Below, one piece after another: positions 29,430 to 41,268 of a stretch of DNA of 64,000 bases; within the stretch, counting starts at the first letter, position 1, and each line of letters starts with the position of its first letter. This DNA is from Myotis daubentonii. Its lineage: Eukaryota > Chordata > Mammalia > Chiroptera > Vespertilionidae. Where the stretch lies: positions 23,545,715 through 23,609,714 of the forward strand of contig NC_081844.1 in the NCBI RefSeq assembly GCF_963259705.1, given 5' to 3'. A model generated the notes under the pieces. The model was not told where the DNA came from and made no database searches. It saw only the letters and a program-made list of their open reading frames with translations. Made by a program: the position numbers and the translations under genes.

Positions 29430-29653
29430 GCCGAAACCGGTTTGGCTCAGTGGATAGAGCGTCGGCCTGCGGACTGAAGGGTCCCAGGTTCGATTCCGGT
29501 CAAGGGCATGTACCTGGGTTGCGGGCACATCCCCAGTAGATGTGCAGGAGGCAGCTGATCGATGTTTCTCTCTCATCGATGTTTCTAACTCTCTATCTCT
29601 CTCCCTTCCTCTCTGTAAAAAAATCAAGAAAATATATTTTTTTAAAAAAAAGA
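29430..29653 (+). mobile_element. VES-type SINE
   Basis: Head gccgaaaccggtttggctca and complete body. It is nearly identical to the copy at 30223, suggesting a young subfamily. Confidence 0.93.
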
Positions 29654-29654
29654 A

Positions 29655-30180
29655 GCTTCCTGCTCTGGAGGAGCTGACATGTCAGTAGAGGAGACAGACA
29701 AGAAACAAGGTATGCAATCAAATATATATAGTGTGGTCAAAGGCAATAGGGCAATGGAAAAAAATAAAGGAAGAAGGTACAACTTAAGTGGGGGGTGGGC
29801 CTCACTGAGGAGGTGAAGGAAGTGAGGGAGGCAGCCATGTGGGTATCTGAGGGCAGAGAGTCCCTGGTCGAGAGAACAGCCAGTGCAAAAGCGCTGAGGT
29901 TAGGCTGCGAACGCCTGGTGTGTCTGAGGAACAACGAGCAAGTCCATGTGGTTGGAACAGAGTGAGTGAGAGAGGAGGTGAGGGCAGGGGGCGAATGGGG
30001 TAGAGGGTTGAGGGGAGTGAGTGACGTTGGAGCCGGGGAAGGTGGGGAGCAGGCTGTGTGAGGTTGAGGCCTGAGGGGCACGGAGGTGATGACTGCACTG
30101 GTCCAGGAAAGCTGAGGGGGACTTGAAGCAGGTGGAGGCCCAGAGCGGGTACCGTTTAGATTCCGTAGGAGAGACAGGAA
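29655..30180 (-). repeat. L2 LINE fragment
   Basis: Reads tggaggagctgacatgtcag and later cagtgcaaaagcgctgaggt, the antisense L2 signature. Confidence 0.65.
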
Positions 30181-30222
30181 CTGAATGTGTTCATGGGCTG
30201 CATTTGTTAAGAAAGGTTTGGG

Positions 30223-30451
30223 GCCGAAACCGGTTTGGCTCAGTGGATAGAGCGTCGGCCTGCGGACTGAAAGGTCCCAGGTTCGATTCCGGTCAAGGGC
30301 ATGTACCTGGGTTGCGGGCATATCCCCAGTAGGAGATGTGCAGGAGGCAGCTGATCGATGTTTCTCTCTCATCGATGTTTCTAACTCTCTATCTCTCTCC
30401 CTTCCTCTCTGTAAAAAAATCAATAAAATATATTTAAAAAAAAAGAAAAAA
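30223..30451 (+). mobile_element. VES-type SINE
   Basis: Complete young-looking copy flanked by aagaaaggtttgggg on both sides, the target duplication. Confidence 0.95.
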
Positions 30452-30466
30452 AAAGAAAGGTTTGGG

Positions 30467-30680
30467 GCCTGGCACGTGTGGCTCAGTGGTTGAGCATTGT
30501 CCCATGCACCAAGAGGTCGCTGGTTCGATTCCGGGTCAGGGCACCTGCCCAGGTTGGGGTTGTGGTCTTGATCCCCAGTTGAGGGGGTGCAGGAGGCAGC
30601 TGATGGATGTTTCTATCTCTCCCTCCCTCCCTCTCCCTTCCTCTTTCTGTAAAAATCAATAAAAACCTTTTTTTGTTTTA
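30467..30680 (+). mobile_element. VES-related tRNA SINE, other subfamily
   Basis: Head gcctggcacgtgtggctcag, then tggttgagcattgtcccatg, marking the second SINE subfamily. Confidence 0.88.
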
Positions 30681-30688
30681 AAAAAGGA

Positions 30689-30785
30689 GACATATGTAAT
30701 ACTCTTTGTAATACTTTAAGCAATAAAAAAAAATAAAAAATAAAAAAACATTAAAAAAAAAAAAAGAAAGAAAAAGAAAAAAGGC
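30689..30785 (+). mobile_element. L1 LINE 3'-end fragment with long A-rich tail
   Basis: Short gacatatgtaatactctttg plus actttaagcaataaa, then about 60 bases of A-rich tail. This fits a severely 5'-truncated L1 insertion. Confidence 0.5.
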
Positions 30786-30789
30786 TTTG

Positions 30790-32500
30790 GCTCCGGCAGC
30801 TGGAAGGCTGGAGCTGCCATTTCCGGCGCCGGGAAGATGGCTGGAGAAGCTGGTTTGTGGTTGAAGGAATGAGCTTTCAGCCCAGAGCCTCACATTGCCC
30901 TGAAGTGTCCCTGCCCAGACTCCAGTGGGCTGCGGAGGAAGGTGGCCCTCACAGCCTGGGCCCTGCCTTCCGGAGGTTTCTCTGAGTGTGCAAACTACAA
31001 ACACATCTGGACACGCACAGGCCCCAGCACACCCACCCGTGGTCACCGTCTTGGGGGCTTCGGGGGCTGAGGCTCTGGGTTGACAGAACTGAGAAGGGCC
31101 TTTGGTTCACACAGCCGCAGGGCCACCATCTGGGTCCCTAAGGGGACCCCAGAGGGGACTGGAGGTGACACAGGGCTGGAGCTCGCTAGGGGAGAGGTTC
31201 AGGAAGAGCCGCTGCTGAGTCACAGCGGTGGGTCCCCTATGAGTCAGCACTGGCAGGGGCCCCAGGAGCTGGGGGCTGGGGCGAGCAGTTCCCACGCCCA
31301 AAGGAACCAGGCTGCTGGGGCAGCGGGGGAAGCCCTCCCATCCCGGGCTAGGCTCAGAGGGGATAGTCCGAGGACTCGGGTTTGGAGCACTGACCACTGG
31401 GCGGGGCTCCAGAAATCCTCTCTCCTAGTCTGACCCGGTTCAGGAATGCAGAGGCTGCCCACCCAGCCGATGTGTTGCAGCAATAAGGAGCTGAGCTAGA
31501 CGGTACGAGGCACCACGTGCGAGTGAGGCGTTTGTGGGGACATTCGTTCTAGGGGATTCCATTTAAGAAGAGCTTCTTCCTTCTGGGCCGGTGCATTTGG
31601 GCAGTGGACATTCCAGCCTGGGGTCCAGGCAGCGTCCTCAGCTTCTGTGCTGTGGTGGGGGTCGCGGGGGGAAGAGGGAGCGGAGCGGCTGTCCGCCCCC
31701 ACAGCGGGGAGGAAAGACTCTGGCGTTTGCTGCCCCCTGCTGGTAGCCGTGGGAAGCTCAGTGGACAGAAGAGACGGCGGAGTGGTTTTTTTTTTTTGTT
31801 TTTTTTTTTTTCAGGCCCATCCAAGAGCGAAGATGCGGAAAGGCCTCGCACAGAATCCCAGCTTTCAGGCTGTGCCACCTTGGGCAAGGGTGTGCCACCC
31901 TCTGGGCCTCACTTGTCCACTTTGTTGGGCTGCTGGGCAAGAGTCCAAGGTGACTGGGAGTGAATGAACGTAGTATATTCCAGAGCAACCCCCTTTCCCT
32001 TTTCAGTTTGAAGGGAGAAGGCACAGGAGGAACAATAACCCTGGCCCCACCCAAGGAGGCTCAATTACTATTTACCCCCATCCTCTTCCTTGCAGCTAAC
32101 CCCCCCCTCCGGAAATTATACTCCATTTGTGTGTGTGTGTGGGGGGGGGGGTGTTAGGTACAGAGTAAGGCTGGACCCTAGTCTGGGGTCCTGGACCCAT
32201 CATTCTCCTAGGCCAGCTGGCTTTCTGGGCTGAGACCTGAAGGAAGGGGGCAGTGCAAAGGGAACAGCTTTTCAAGGAGAAACTGACGCAGGACTGTGGT
32301 GAGGGGGTAGAACGGAAGAGACACAGCCAGGTGGAGCATGACCAGGTTCCCCACAAAGGTTTAAAGCTGGGTTTAAGGGGAGGGGCTCAAAAGCTTCTTT
32401 GATCCCCCCCACCCCCACCCCCAGCTGGGGGAAGGAGATGAACAGAATGAGAAATCCTGTAACTCAGCCCTAGCCAATGGGAGGCCCTGCCTGGCACCAC
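30790..32500. other. Spacer, no gene recognised
   Basis: Mostly unique sequence. It holds a CTCF-like site (31729-31743), an interrupted T-run (31787-31811) and a GT/G tract near 32131-32150. No exon structure seen. Confidence 0.4.
31729..31743 (-). promoter_or_regulatory. CTCF-like motif
   Basis: The minus strand reads CCAGCAGGGGGCAGC, a textbook CTCF core. Its orientation faces the plus-strand motif at 8486. Confidence 0.6.
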
Positions 32501-32539
32501 GTCTGCTCTGAGGTGACCTCCCTCCACCAGCCTGTGGTG

Positions 32540-33480
32540 TAGGCAGGGCCTGTGTGCGTGTGTGTGTTGGGAAGTATGTGGGAGAATCTGTATGTGGTTC
32601 TCTGAATGGAATGTCTGCCAGTGAAGAACCCTGCTGTGTTTCTGTGCACCTTGTGTATGTGAATGTGGGCTCAGAATAAGCGTCTCTGATTGATCAGGAG
32701 AGCCCCAAGTCATGGACAAGTTTCTAGTGCGCCTCCTGTGTGTGGCCTGTGCACCCGGCCAGTGCGTGCCTACTCGAGATGGTCCCAGGTACATGTCCCC
32801 AAGCGTCCTTTTGTGTGTATTAGTAAAGACCCCTGTGGACCTGAGGTTTTGTGGGTGTGGGTATTGGTTCTTGGAATTCTAGGTGCTTCTGACCTTGTAC
32901 ATGAGTGGTTGTGCATATGTTTGTGTGTCTGTGAACTTTGTGGGTCTGCGTGTGCCCCTGAGACTGTGCCTGGCATGTCTCTATGGGTGTGTTCCTGTTC
33001 TGTGTACTAGTATACTAGTATATCCATATGTTGTGTCTATGTATGTTGGGGTATTGTATGTCCAAGTGTTCCCACAACTGTGCACCTGGTGGGTGGGGAG
33101 GTATGTGGATTCAACGTATATCCCTCTGTGTCTATGTATCTCGTGTGTGCTGTGTGGGATCTCGTGTGTGCTGTGTGGGCATCTACGTGTCTGTGACCCT
33201 TCCTGTGAGTCTGTGTATGTGTGCGTCAGTGTTTTCTGCACGTGCCCCTGGATTCCTCTCTGTATATTTCAGTTCTGAGGTCCTTCCTCCTGCCCCTTGG
33301 ATGTAGTGTCTGTATCTTGCACGTGTATGTTTGCCCTGACGTGTGTGGCTTGGTTTTATGGACATTCCCGTGTAATCAGTGCCTCAGTGCCCCTGCATGT
33401 CCCGCCACGCCCTCCCGTGAGTGTGAGACTCACAGCCCCTTGCACGCCCTTCCCGGTGTTTGAGGTCTGCGTGCCTTTGT
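32540..33480. repeat. TG-rich cryptically simple region (left arm)
   Basis: Almost 1 kb strongly enriched for G and T on the plus strand, full of gtgtgt, tgtatgt and tgtctgtg motifs without a fixed repeat unit. It ends at the CpG island. Confidence 0.8.
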
Positions 33481-34560
33481 GCGCCTGTGCTCCCCATTCG
33501 CTTTAGAGGCCCGTTTGCGCCCCCGTGTCCCCTGCGCGGGCCCCAGGAGCTGCGTCCTGGCGCCCCGTGGGCATCCCCGCGTGCGTCCCGGTGCGCCTGG
33601 CGGGAAGACTCGGAGCGCACACGGCCGCGGCTGGTGGACCCACCGCCCGACGCGGTGCAGGGAGGAGGGCGGGGGCGGCGGCGGCGGGGAGCGCGGGCAC
33701 GTCACCGAGACAGACTGGCGGGCGGGCCGGCGGGAGGCGGTGGCCGCGGGTTCGAGCCGGCGCCGGAGCCCCGCGAACGCCTCCCCCTGCCCGCGGCCTG
33801 GGAAGCCCCCGCCCCAGCCCCGGAGCCGCCGACAGGCAATTTCCCGTGCCGGAGTCTTGGCTCGGGGGGGCTTTTCCGGGCGGGTTTTGGAAACAAGAGG
33901 GGACACGCGGCGGCGGCCCAAAGCGAGGTGAGCGCGGGCGCCGGGCGGGCCGGGGGCTGCCGGCGGATTCGGGGCGCGGCGGGGCGGGGAGGAGGTGGGA
34001 CCGGGCCGCAGCCCCCTCGCGCACCTGCTGCCGGCCCGGGGCGGGGGTCCCGGCCTCTGCGGCCCGGCCCTCCATTGTTGCGGCGGCTGGGGAAGGGGGG
34101 CGGGGAGGCCCCAGCGGCATCCCTTCTTGCCTTCCCCGAGCGGGGGCTCGGAGAGGACTGGACCCCCCAGGGGGAGAGGCCCTCAGGTCCCCGCGCCGGG
34201 GTCGCCCGCGGTGGGGGGAGGGCCGGCGAGGTGCCCCCGAGGGGCGGGGACGCACGATGAGGGGCGTAGGGACCTCGGGCCGCCTGACACCTGACCGCCC
34301 GGAGGCCCGGAGACAGGGCGGGGGCGAGCTTTGTTCTTGGGGCCGCGGAGCGCGTGGGGATCTCGCCAATGCGGGGCTGGTAGAGGCTCCGTCCCAGCGC
34401 GCGCGTTGGCTCGGGAGGGCGCCCGGGCCAAGTTCATGGGCGCGCGGGCCTGCGCGGACCCTGCGGAGACCGACCCCCGCGGGGGCCCTGCTCGGGCCTG
34501 GCTGCGGCCACGGCGGGGCTGCGGCGGCCTCCTGCTCCCCGCCAGTCTGTCAGTACCGGC
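33480..34560. promoter_or_regulatory. Large CpG island
   Basis: The longest and densest CpG island of the window, about 1.1 kb. Long open frames of up to 382 codons occur on both strands and show no known domain. It lies 5 kb upstream of mir-181c on the same strand and is a plausible promoter for the pri-miR-181c/d transcript, possibly bidirectional. No TATA box is evident. Confidence 0.65.
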
Positions 34561-34794
34561 GGTGGCTGCAGGGTGTTTCCTGGGGCCAAGGTTGGCTAAC
34601 AGGAACACGCCCTCCAAAACTGGCCCTAAAAAGGAAAAATGGCCCCGAATCCCCTGCTGGGGAGTCCTTTTAAAGCGACAGGGACCCTTTCCCAGGGAAC
34701 GGCCCTAGAAGGCATGCTGGGGGTGGAGGATGGGAAGACCTCTCTCTCATGGGCTGATGGGAGCTGTGAAGTACCCCCACACCCCTGGACAGCC

Positions 34795-35950
34795 CACAGA
34801 TGCATTTACAGGGCCACAGTTATATTCCCACATCACTGATGAAGAATCCCAAATTCACACACTCCACACGGACATACAGCATCCTCATTACTCACATCAC
34901 CTGCAGGAACGCTGATATCCACATGCACACACACATCACCCACAATCACACTGCCACATGGGCGCACACATCACCCCGCGATGGGACATCCTGTGAAAAC
35001 ACTGCCACATAGGAAAATGCAGCCACCCCTGATGGTGGCCATGGCATAGACACGGCCTTGCATATAACACAGTTCTCTACCACACACACAGACACTGGGA
35101 TGGGCATCCACCGCTGTCACCCAGGACTTACGGACATACAGCATCCCCATCCTCAGATCAACCGCAGATATGTTAAACACCCTGACAGAAGTACAGACAG
35201 ACACATAGACAGGGACATGCATGTGCCTGCCCAAGCAAAGACACACCCACAGCCACCCAGTCATCCAGGCAACCTGACACACACACACACACACAGATGA
35301 TACTAGGCCTGTACAGATGCTGATATCAGGTTATATTAATCTAGACAGACACACATATAACACAGCAACACATGCTGATACATGGTTGCCCATGGTAAAA
35401 CGATCCTCCTAGACACCCATTATGACACCGTCACCCACAAACAGATATGAACCTTCCAATAATACACCCATAATCACCTACCCTAACACTTGGTTATACA
35501 CCTGGACACCTGCAATAATACACACAGACAGAGTAACATATGCACCACGACACACACAGATCTACAGGGAAAATGGCACAGGGACACTCAGAAATCCAGT
35601 CAACTGGATGGCCATAATTCCAATGTCTGTTTATTGAGCATCTGTTATGTACCAGGCACCATTCTAGTGCTGGCGTGCAAGAGATCAAACTCCCTGCCCC
35701 TTAGAGCTGACATTTCAGTAAGAGAGGTAGGGGCCCCAACAGTTGGATGACACACAAACTACAGTCACCCTCAGTGACACTAACATATGCCAGACACCCA
35801 TGTACACTGGCTCACACATCGACCTGCAATTACCCACAATTAGCCTGACACGCACTCAGTCACACAGACATCCATACACAAATAAGCCCACAGGAGCACC
35901 AGCACAGGCCTGATATACACACAACAGGCACAAGAGACAGCTGCTCATTA

Positions 35951-35995
<45 letters not shown>
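34795..35995. repeat. CA-rich cryptically simple region (right arm)
   Basis: About 1.2 kb enriched for A and C on the plus strand (cacaca, gacaca, acatac). It contains a diverged tandem copy: ggacatacagcatcc at 34870 and again at 35132. It ends in a perfect (AC)n tract at 35952-35994. Confidence 0.8.
35620..35750 (-). repeat. L2 LINE fragment
   Basis: Reads tgtttattgagcatctgtta followed by tgtaccaggcaccattctag, antisense L2 3' end. Confidence 0.7.
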
Positions 35996-35996
<1 letters not shown>

Positions 35997-35999
35997 GGA

Positions 36000-37500
36000 T
36001 TTACAGACACCCAGAGACATCCAGAATTGCCCACCTGAATAGCTTGGACCCCAAAACCAAGGCAGCTCCCCAGTAACAGGCCCATAGGCAGCTGCTGCCT
36101 GTGTTTTCAGACTGAACCCACCTGCCCTAGACACGGGGTTGCCCCGCACCCTGAGTCACAGAAGCGCCTAAATTTCCCATCAACTGGCCCCAGGCCCTAA
36201 CCCTGGAGAAGAGGCTTCTTGCCTACCCCAGCCCTGGCGGGTTTGGGAAAGAAGGTGGGCTCCTGGCCCTCTGGCCACCCCAGGTCTGGGTGAGACAGGC
36301 GAGCCCTTTGTCTGAGGACCCCGCATGGAAAGGCCTGAGCAGCCAGAGGAAGCCAGGAGCTGGCTTGGCGATGGCGGAGTGGGACCCTGAGAGACCATGC
36401 AGCTACGAGGGAAAAGAGGAGCCCCCTGCCCGCCGTCTAGACAGTCTGGGCCATCAGCCTGACCCCACTTGGGAACCCCCATGTGTGCTGTCACCATGCC
36501 CTCATAAGGGGCTCTTTGTCTGCCAGGCCCTGACTACCTCCTCCCCCATGTTCCCCACAGGTCCATGCACACACACAAGGACATATGCACACTGCACACT
36601 GGGACACACACAGGGACACATATGCACGACATACATAGACACTCCCCCTTCTTCAACTTGATGGCAGAGCTGCCTCCATCCATCACCCCCTCACCTCAGA
36701 CCCTGACCCCCAGACCTGCACCAGCTGCCCTGCCTTCCCAGAGCTCAGAGTGGGGGTGGGGGCGGGCCTTGGGCCAGTGTGGCTTCTGGAAGGCTCCCCT
36801 CACCCCACTCATTCCCAGCCCCCCGCCAGGTGTGGCAGGGCTGGGGGTCCCAGCAAGAAGAGGAATGAGGGTCAAAATGGCCCTGAAGGGCACCCCTGCC
36901 TTGCACCAGGGCCTATGGTTGGGAGTGGGAGGAGGCAGCTCCACCCACCCTGCTGGGCTTCAAAGTCAGATGGAGGCCCGATGGGCCCTCCAGAAGGTCT
37001 CAGGACACTCGGCAGAGGAACAGTCGGCCCCCACCCCCAAGGTCCAAGTCCAGACAGTGAGACGCAGATGTTGAGGGGGGCAGGCGGACACACAGATCAG
37101 GTGTAAAGGGCCAGACAACCACAGGCGGACCCAGGCGGCCAGGAACAGGAGCGCTCGCAGAGCGGGAGACCCGGTCAGATACAGGCCGGCCAGGGGCACA
37201 GGCGGACCCAGACGGGCAGACCCAGACGGGCACGGAGGGCGAGGGCGGGAAGCTTCGCAGACCACCGCAGACAAAGGGAGACCGACCGGGGCAGGCCCCA
37301 GATAACTCCTCCCCACAGGACGGGGCGCGGCTGAGCTGCTCCCGCCCCGCCCCTCGGCCCGGAGCCACGCCCACCAGCCAGCCCCGCCTTCCTGATGGTC
37401 GGGACCAGCCTGTCCCGGCCGATTTGGGGGAAACCCCTTGCAGGGCCCTCCCTCTTTGGTAGGTCAAGATCAGTGAGTGCCCCTAGCGTCCTTCCGATAA
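36000..37500. other. Spacer, no gene recognised
   Basis: Unique GC-rich sequence with a further CA-rich patch at about 36560-36645. I see no exon, microRNA or SINE. Confidence 0.4.
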
Positions 37501-37524
37501 GCCAAGGCTGTGGGTCCCATCTCC

Positions 37525-37640
37525 CCGCAGGGCACATACAAGAAGCAACCAGTGAATGCATACGTGGGGCAATAAATCGATGTTGCTCTTGCTCTCGCTC
37601 AAATCAATTTAAAAACCAACAATTTTACTTAAAAAATAAA
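37525..37640 (+). mobile_element. 3' remnant of a tRNA SINE
   Basis: Only the distal part is present (gaagcaaccagtgaatgcat then aaatcgatgttgctcttgct) with an A-rich tail. Confidence 0.5.
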
Positions 37641-37847
37641 AGACCAGTGCCTTCAGGGAAGCCAGGGGAGAGAAGGCACAGGGTGTCTCAGGGGGACCCT
37701 CAGTGTGGTCAGACCTCGAATTCTAGCTTCATGGTCACCAAGAACAAAGCTTTTGAGGAACCTCAACAGTTGTTACCAGACTCTCAGAGCATCACCTTCC
37801 TCATCGGTAAAATGAGTATCCTAATAATAGGGTGATGTATGTAAACA

Positions 37848-37882
<35 letters not shown>
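37848..37882. repeat. (ATT)n microsatellite
   Basis: About 11 ATT units. Confidence 0.95.
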
Positions 37883-37886
<4 letters not shown>

Positions 37887-38164
37887 TGCCCTCCCAACTC
37901 CCCCTCCATTCCCCCCCCTCCCCCCAGAGTTCTAGGCATTCCCTCGTTAGGACTACCATCCCCAAGGCAGGAGAAAAGGGGAGGAGCCCGGGCCGCCGCC
38001 CACCCACCCCTGAATGGGGCCCTGATGGCTGGGCGGATGGGCCCCTGGGAGGCCCCCTACCTAGCGCTCCCGACAGGGGTGCGAACTTGACTGGACCCCG
38101 GCCTGGGCGAGAGGCCCGGCTTAGGAAAAAGGGCTTCATGCGTTGGGGAAATTTCATGGGCGAG

Positions 38165-38640
38165 TCTTGCGGGGGGGGGGGGGGGGGGGTCGGGCTCCGA
38201 GGGGCTCCAGTTTGGGGCAGGTCCTGTTGGGGTGGAACTTAAGGGGGTTGGGCTCCAAGGGGGCGGCCTTGGCGATTCCTAGGGTCACAGTCCATGGGCG
38301 TCTGGCACGAGGGTTCCAGAGGATGGTCCTAGGGGCGGGCCTCTGTGACCTTGGCCCCTCCTGGGGCCAACAAAATGTGGGGTGCCACAAGGGTTAGGCT
38401 CAAAGGGCGGGGCCTGGGAAGAGGCCTTTAGGGGAGCTGGGCTCTTTGAGGACCTGCTTAGGGGGCAGGTTTTATGGGGTTGAGTTTAGGGGGGTCTCCA
38501 TGGGAATCTATATGGGGGGGCTTTAGAAGGAGGGACCTAGGGACTGGCAATATGTGGGACCTTAAGAGGGCGGGTCTCCTGGGGAAGGATCTGGGTGGGG
38601 TCTCGAGGGAGGGGTTTGAGGGGCTGTGCTGGCTCAGGTC
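38165..38640 (+). repeat. G-rich, G-skewed tract with a G19 run
   Basis: Begins with 19 consecutive G (38171-38189) and continues for about 450 bases with many runs of four or more G on the plus strand and few C runs. It is strongly prone to G-quadruplexes and lies about 1.0-1.5 kb upstream of mir-181c on the coding strand. Confidence 0.85.
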
Positions 38641-39674
38641 AACTACATCAGGGACATTTCAGGGTTTATTCAAACTTGGCATATTCGGGGTCCTTGGACC
38701 TGCTTAGGGTATGTCAAGGGGTTCCTTGGGGCACCACCTTCCCCTGAGTGAAATGGGAGGGGACAGAAAATTTGAAGAAACCTCTCCAGGGCGTCCTCAC
38801 AGTCTGTGCACCCAGGTAGCGGCCAGCTCCCTAAAGACTGCACCTGGGGGCACCCGAGGGGATGGGCACCCAACTGTGCGCAGCCCCTGGAGGGAGGGAC
38901 TGGAAGCCCTTTCTACCGGGAGGAAATGAGGAGGGGGCCGCATCTTGCTGCAGTTGGAGTCCAAGTAGCTGTTTGCCCGCAGTGTATTTTGAGGTTTGAG
39001 GGTGAGCGGCCTTGCACGGTTACATCACCAAGGGCCTGAGTTCAGATGCCTTGAGACCTTGCAGAAGGGCACCAGGCGTCCCCTGACATCCTCTCGCTTC
39101 TCCCCTGTCCAGTGGGCAAGTGGGCCAAAGGGTGGGCCTGGCAGCCACCCCATTGTGGGCCCTGCATTTGCAAAGTGAAGGATGATGACCCCCAGGGGTT
39201 GTTGTGATTCATAAACAATTGTGCCCAGGAACACAGTGAGGCTGTGGAAGGTATACATTGTATTAAAATGACTTGTTTATCTCCCTGTTGAATGATGCTC
39301 CTTCCCCCCTTCCCATGCAAGGCAGCCAGACACATCTTGGGGCCACTAGGAGTAGTGCCCCCTGGCCTCAGTCTTCCACACTGACAAATGGGCCACATCT
39401 GCACCTTCCTAGGGCCCTTTTGAGGATGATGTGAGTACATGCATGGAGCAGGGAGCCCAGCACCTAGTATTGCTACATCCATGTAGCAAAACTACATAAA
39501 CATCTGCTGTTACAACTAGTTACATTAATGTCATGCTTTTCCAGGTCATGGAACAGACAGTTGGCACCTACTGTTTGCTTACTTAATGAGTCAATAGGTC
39601 CCGCCCTCCCTCACCTCTCTGGTTCCTTGCACCCCACCCTCTAATTCTGGGACACCCCACTACCACCACCACCA

Positions 39675-39784
39675 CCAAGAAGTTGCCAAGGGCTTGGGGG
39701 AACATTCAACCTGTCGGTGAGTTTGGGCAGCTCAGGCAAACCATCGACCGTTGAGTGGACCCCGAGGCCTGGAAGTGCCGTCCA
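39675..39784 (+). ncRNA. MIR181C: microRNA precursor mir-181c
   Basis: miR-181c-5p at 39701-39722 and 3p at 39739-39760 match the human mature sequences as I recall them. The arms form a hairpin with a short loop. Member of the miR-181 family, important in lymphocyte and neural development. Confidence 0.97.
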
Positions 39785-39837
39785 GCCATCGTGACCCCCA
39801 CCTTCCAGATCTGGGGGGCTGGGTCCTACCTGATCAC

Positions 39838-39974
39838 ATCCCCTCCTTTAGGCCACAGAGAAAGTCACAATCAACATTCATTGTTGTCGGTGGGTTGTGA
39901 GGAGGAGGCCAGACCCACCGAGGGATGAATGTCACTGTGGCTGGGCCACACACAGCCTGAGGGGAGTGGGCTGG
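39838..39974 (+). ncRNA. MIR181D: microRNA precursor mir-181d
   Basis: miR-181d-5p at 39873-39895 matches human. The 3p arm at 39915-39935 carries one change (A at 39921 where human has G). It lies about 50 nt after mir-181c, so the two are surely co-transcribed. Confidence 0.97.
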
Positions 39975-39999
39975 GGGACAAGACCCACCATGGGTTCCC

Positions 40000-41260
40000 C
40001 CCAAATTGCTCAGCCTGTACCTTGCCCTGACCCCAGCCTCTCACCACTTGGGAGGGCTGGGGTCTGGGGTCCTAATGGAGGCGAGCTGGATTTGGGGAGG
40101 AAATCCTGGAGGGTTGGAGGGGCTGGACAGCTAAAAACCCTTCTGGAAGCGGGTGGTGAGCTCTGCTCCCTGCAGCTCCACAAACGCTTCTTGAAAGAAT
40201 AAGCGAATGGGTCCTCTCTGTGTCCAAATCCTGGGCTCAGCTTTCTCACCTCTTTGCCCACACCCTCCATCGCCCACCTAGCACCTTGGTGCTGCTGATC
40301 ACTCCCCCCGCATGTCTGTGCCCCACTCCTGGGCACACTCCATCCTCCTGAGGCTGACTGAGCTCTCACTTGAGGGAGGGAAGATCAAGACTCTGGTGAG
40401 TGCTGGGGGTCCTCCCATTAGCCCAGCCTGGCCTCTGCTCTCCCCAGCCTCCCCATTTCACCCCCTCACCACCCCAGGGACAGAACAGGCTGCCTGGCCA
40501 GCACCTAGCCTTGGGGGCTTTAATAAGTAGATGGGGGAAGGCAGACTTTTGTGTTAGTCTTTGTGAACAGCCTTAGGGGCAGGCGGCTTCATACCTCAGT
40601 TTGTTCATCCATTAAGTGGGGGACAATAGGTGTGAAAACACCCCAAGGCAGACCAGAGCTGGGGGCTGAGGGCCAGATACCATCCTCCTTCCAGGGACAT
40701 CTGGACAATCTGCAGGTGTCCCCCATCCAGTCTCCCCCCACCCCCATTCCCCAAAGGCCCAGGGGCACCTGGCCCTACCCCCAGCCCAGGGAAGGAAGAA
40801 AGCAATTACTAAGTTACAGGTTAAATCAATGCGTGTCTTGAGGGCGGGGCTTCCAACACTACCCCCCCCCCCCAAACCCTGTGGGGCAGGGTGGCAGGCC
40901 TCCTCAAAGGAGAGGTTGGGGGTAGCCCTCCAAACACCCTCTGGGTGGGGTATGTGGCTCTAAATTGCAGGTGCCCCTTGCAGACTGTGTCCTGTATCCC
41001 CCTTGCCCCACTCAGAGACCAAACATCTCCTTGGCAGGTGCATTTACAGGGAGCAGCAGCTAGTCCCCCTGTGACAATAAGAAGTCTCCCACAGGCTATT
41101 CCTTCCCCTTCACAATCCCTTGGAGGTATAAGGAGGGAACTGACAGCCCAGACTCCTAGGCTCCAGAGAGGGGAAGGGAGGGGCAGGGAGGAAGTGGAGA
41201 AGGACGAGCTTGGGGCAGGCAGGGTTTCTCCTCTCTCTGCCCCAACGCCTGGCACATATT
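40000..41260 (+). promoter_or_regulatory. NANOS3 upstream region
   Basis: Unique sequence between mir-181d and the NANOS3 start codon, with no CpG island. A TATA-like TATAAG occurs at 41127-41132, about 140 bases before the ATG. The NANOS3 frame stays open upstream to an ATG at 40891, but family conservation starts only at 41269, so I do not extend the protein. Confidence 0.4.
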
Positions 41261-41268
41261 GCCCAGCC

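Noticed and set aside
29430..29520. tRNA-like segments (ggctcagtggatagagc ... ggttcgattcc)
   Set aside because: They have A and B box similarity only because the SINE is tRNA-derived; they cannot fold as intact tRNAs and continue into SINE bodies.
33525..34673. 382-codon open frame in the large CpG island (and others on both strands)
   Set aside because: Gly/Arg/Ala/Pro-rich translation with no domain; several frames are open at once, as expected in CpG-island sequence.
34860..35170. Repeated ggacatacagcatcc units that might suggest a CRISPR-like array
   Set aside because: Only two diverged copies about 262 bases apart inside CA-rich eukaryotic sequence; no regular spacers.
40891..41268. 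In-frame upstream extension of NANOS3 to an ATG at 40891
   Set aside because: Family similarity begins exactly at 41269 with MGTFDLW, which also has the better Kozak context; the upstream frame looks non-coding.
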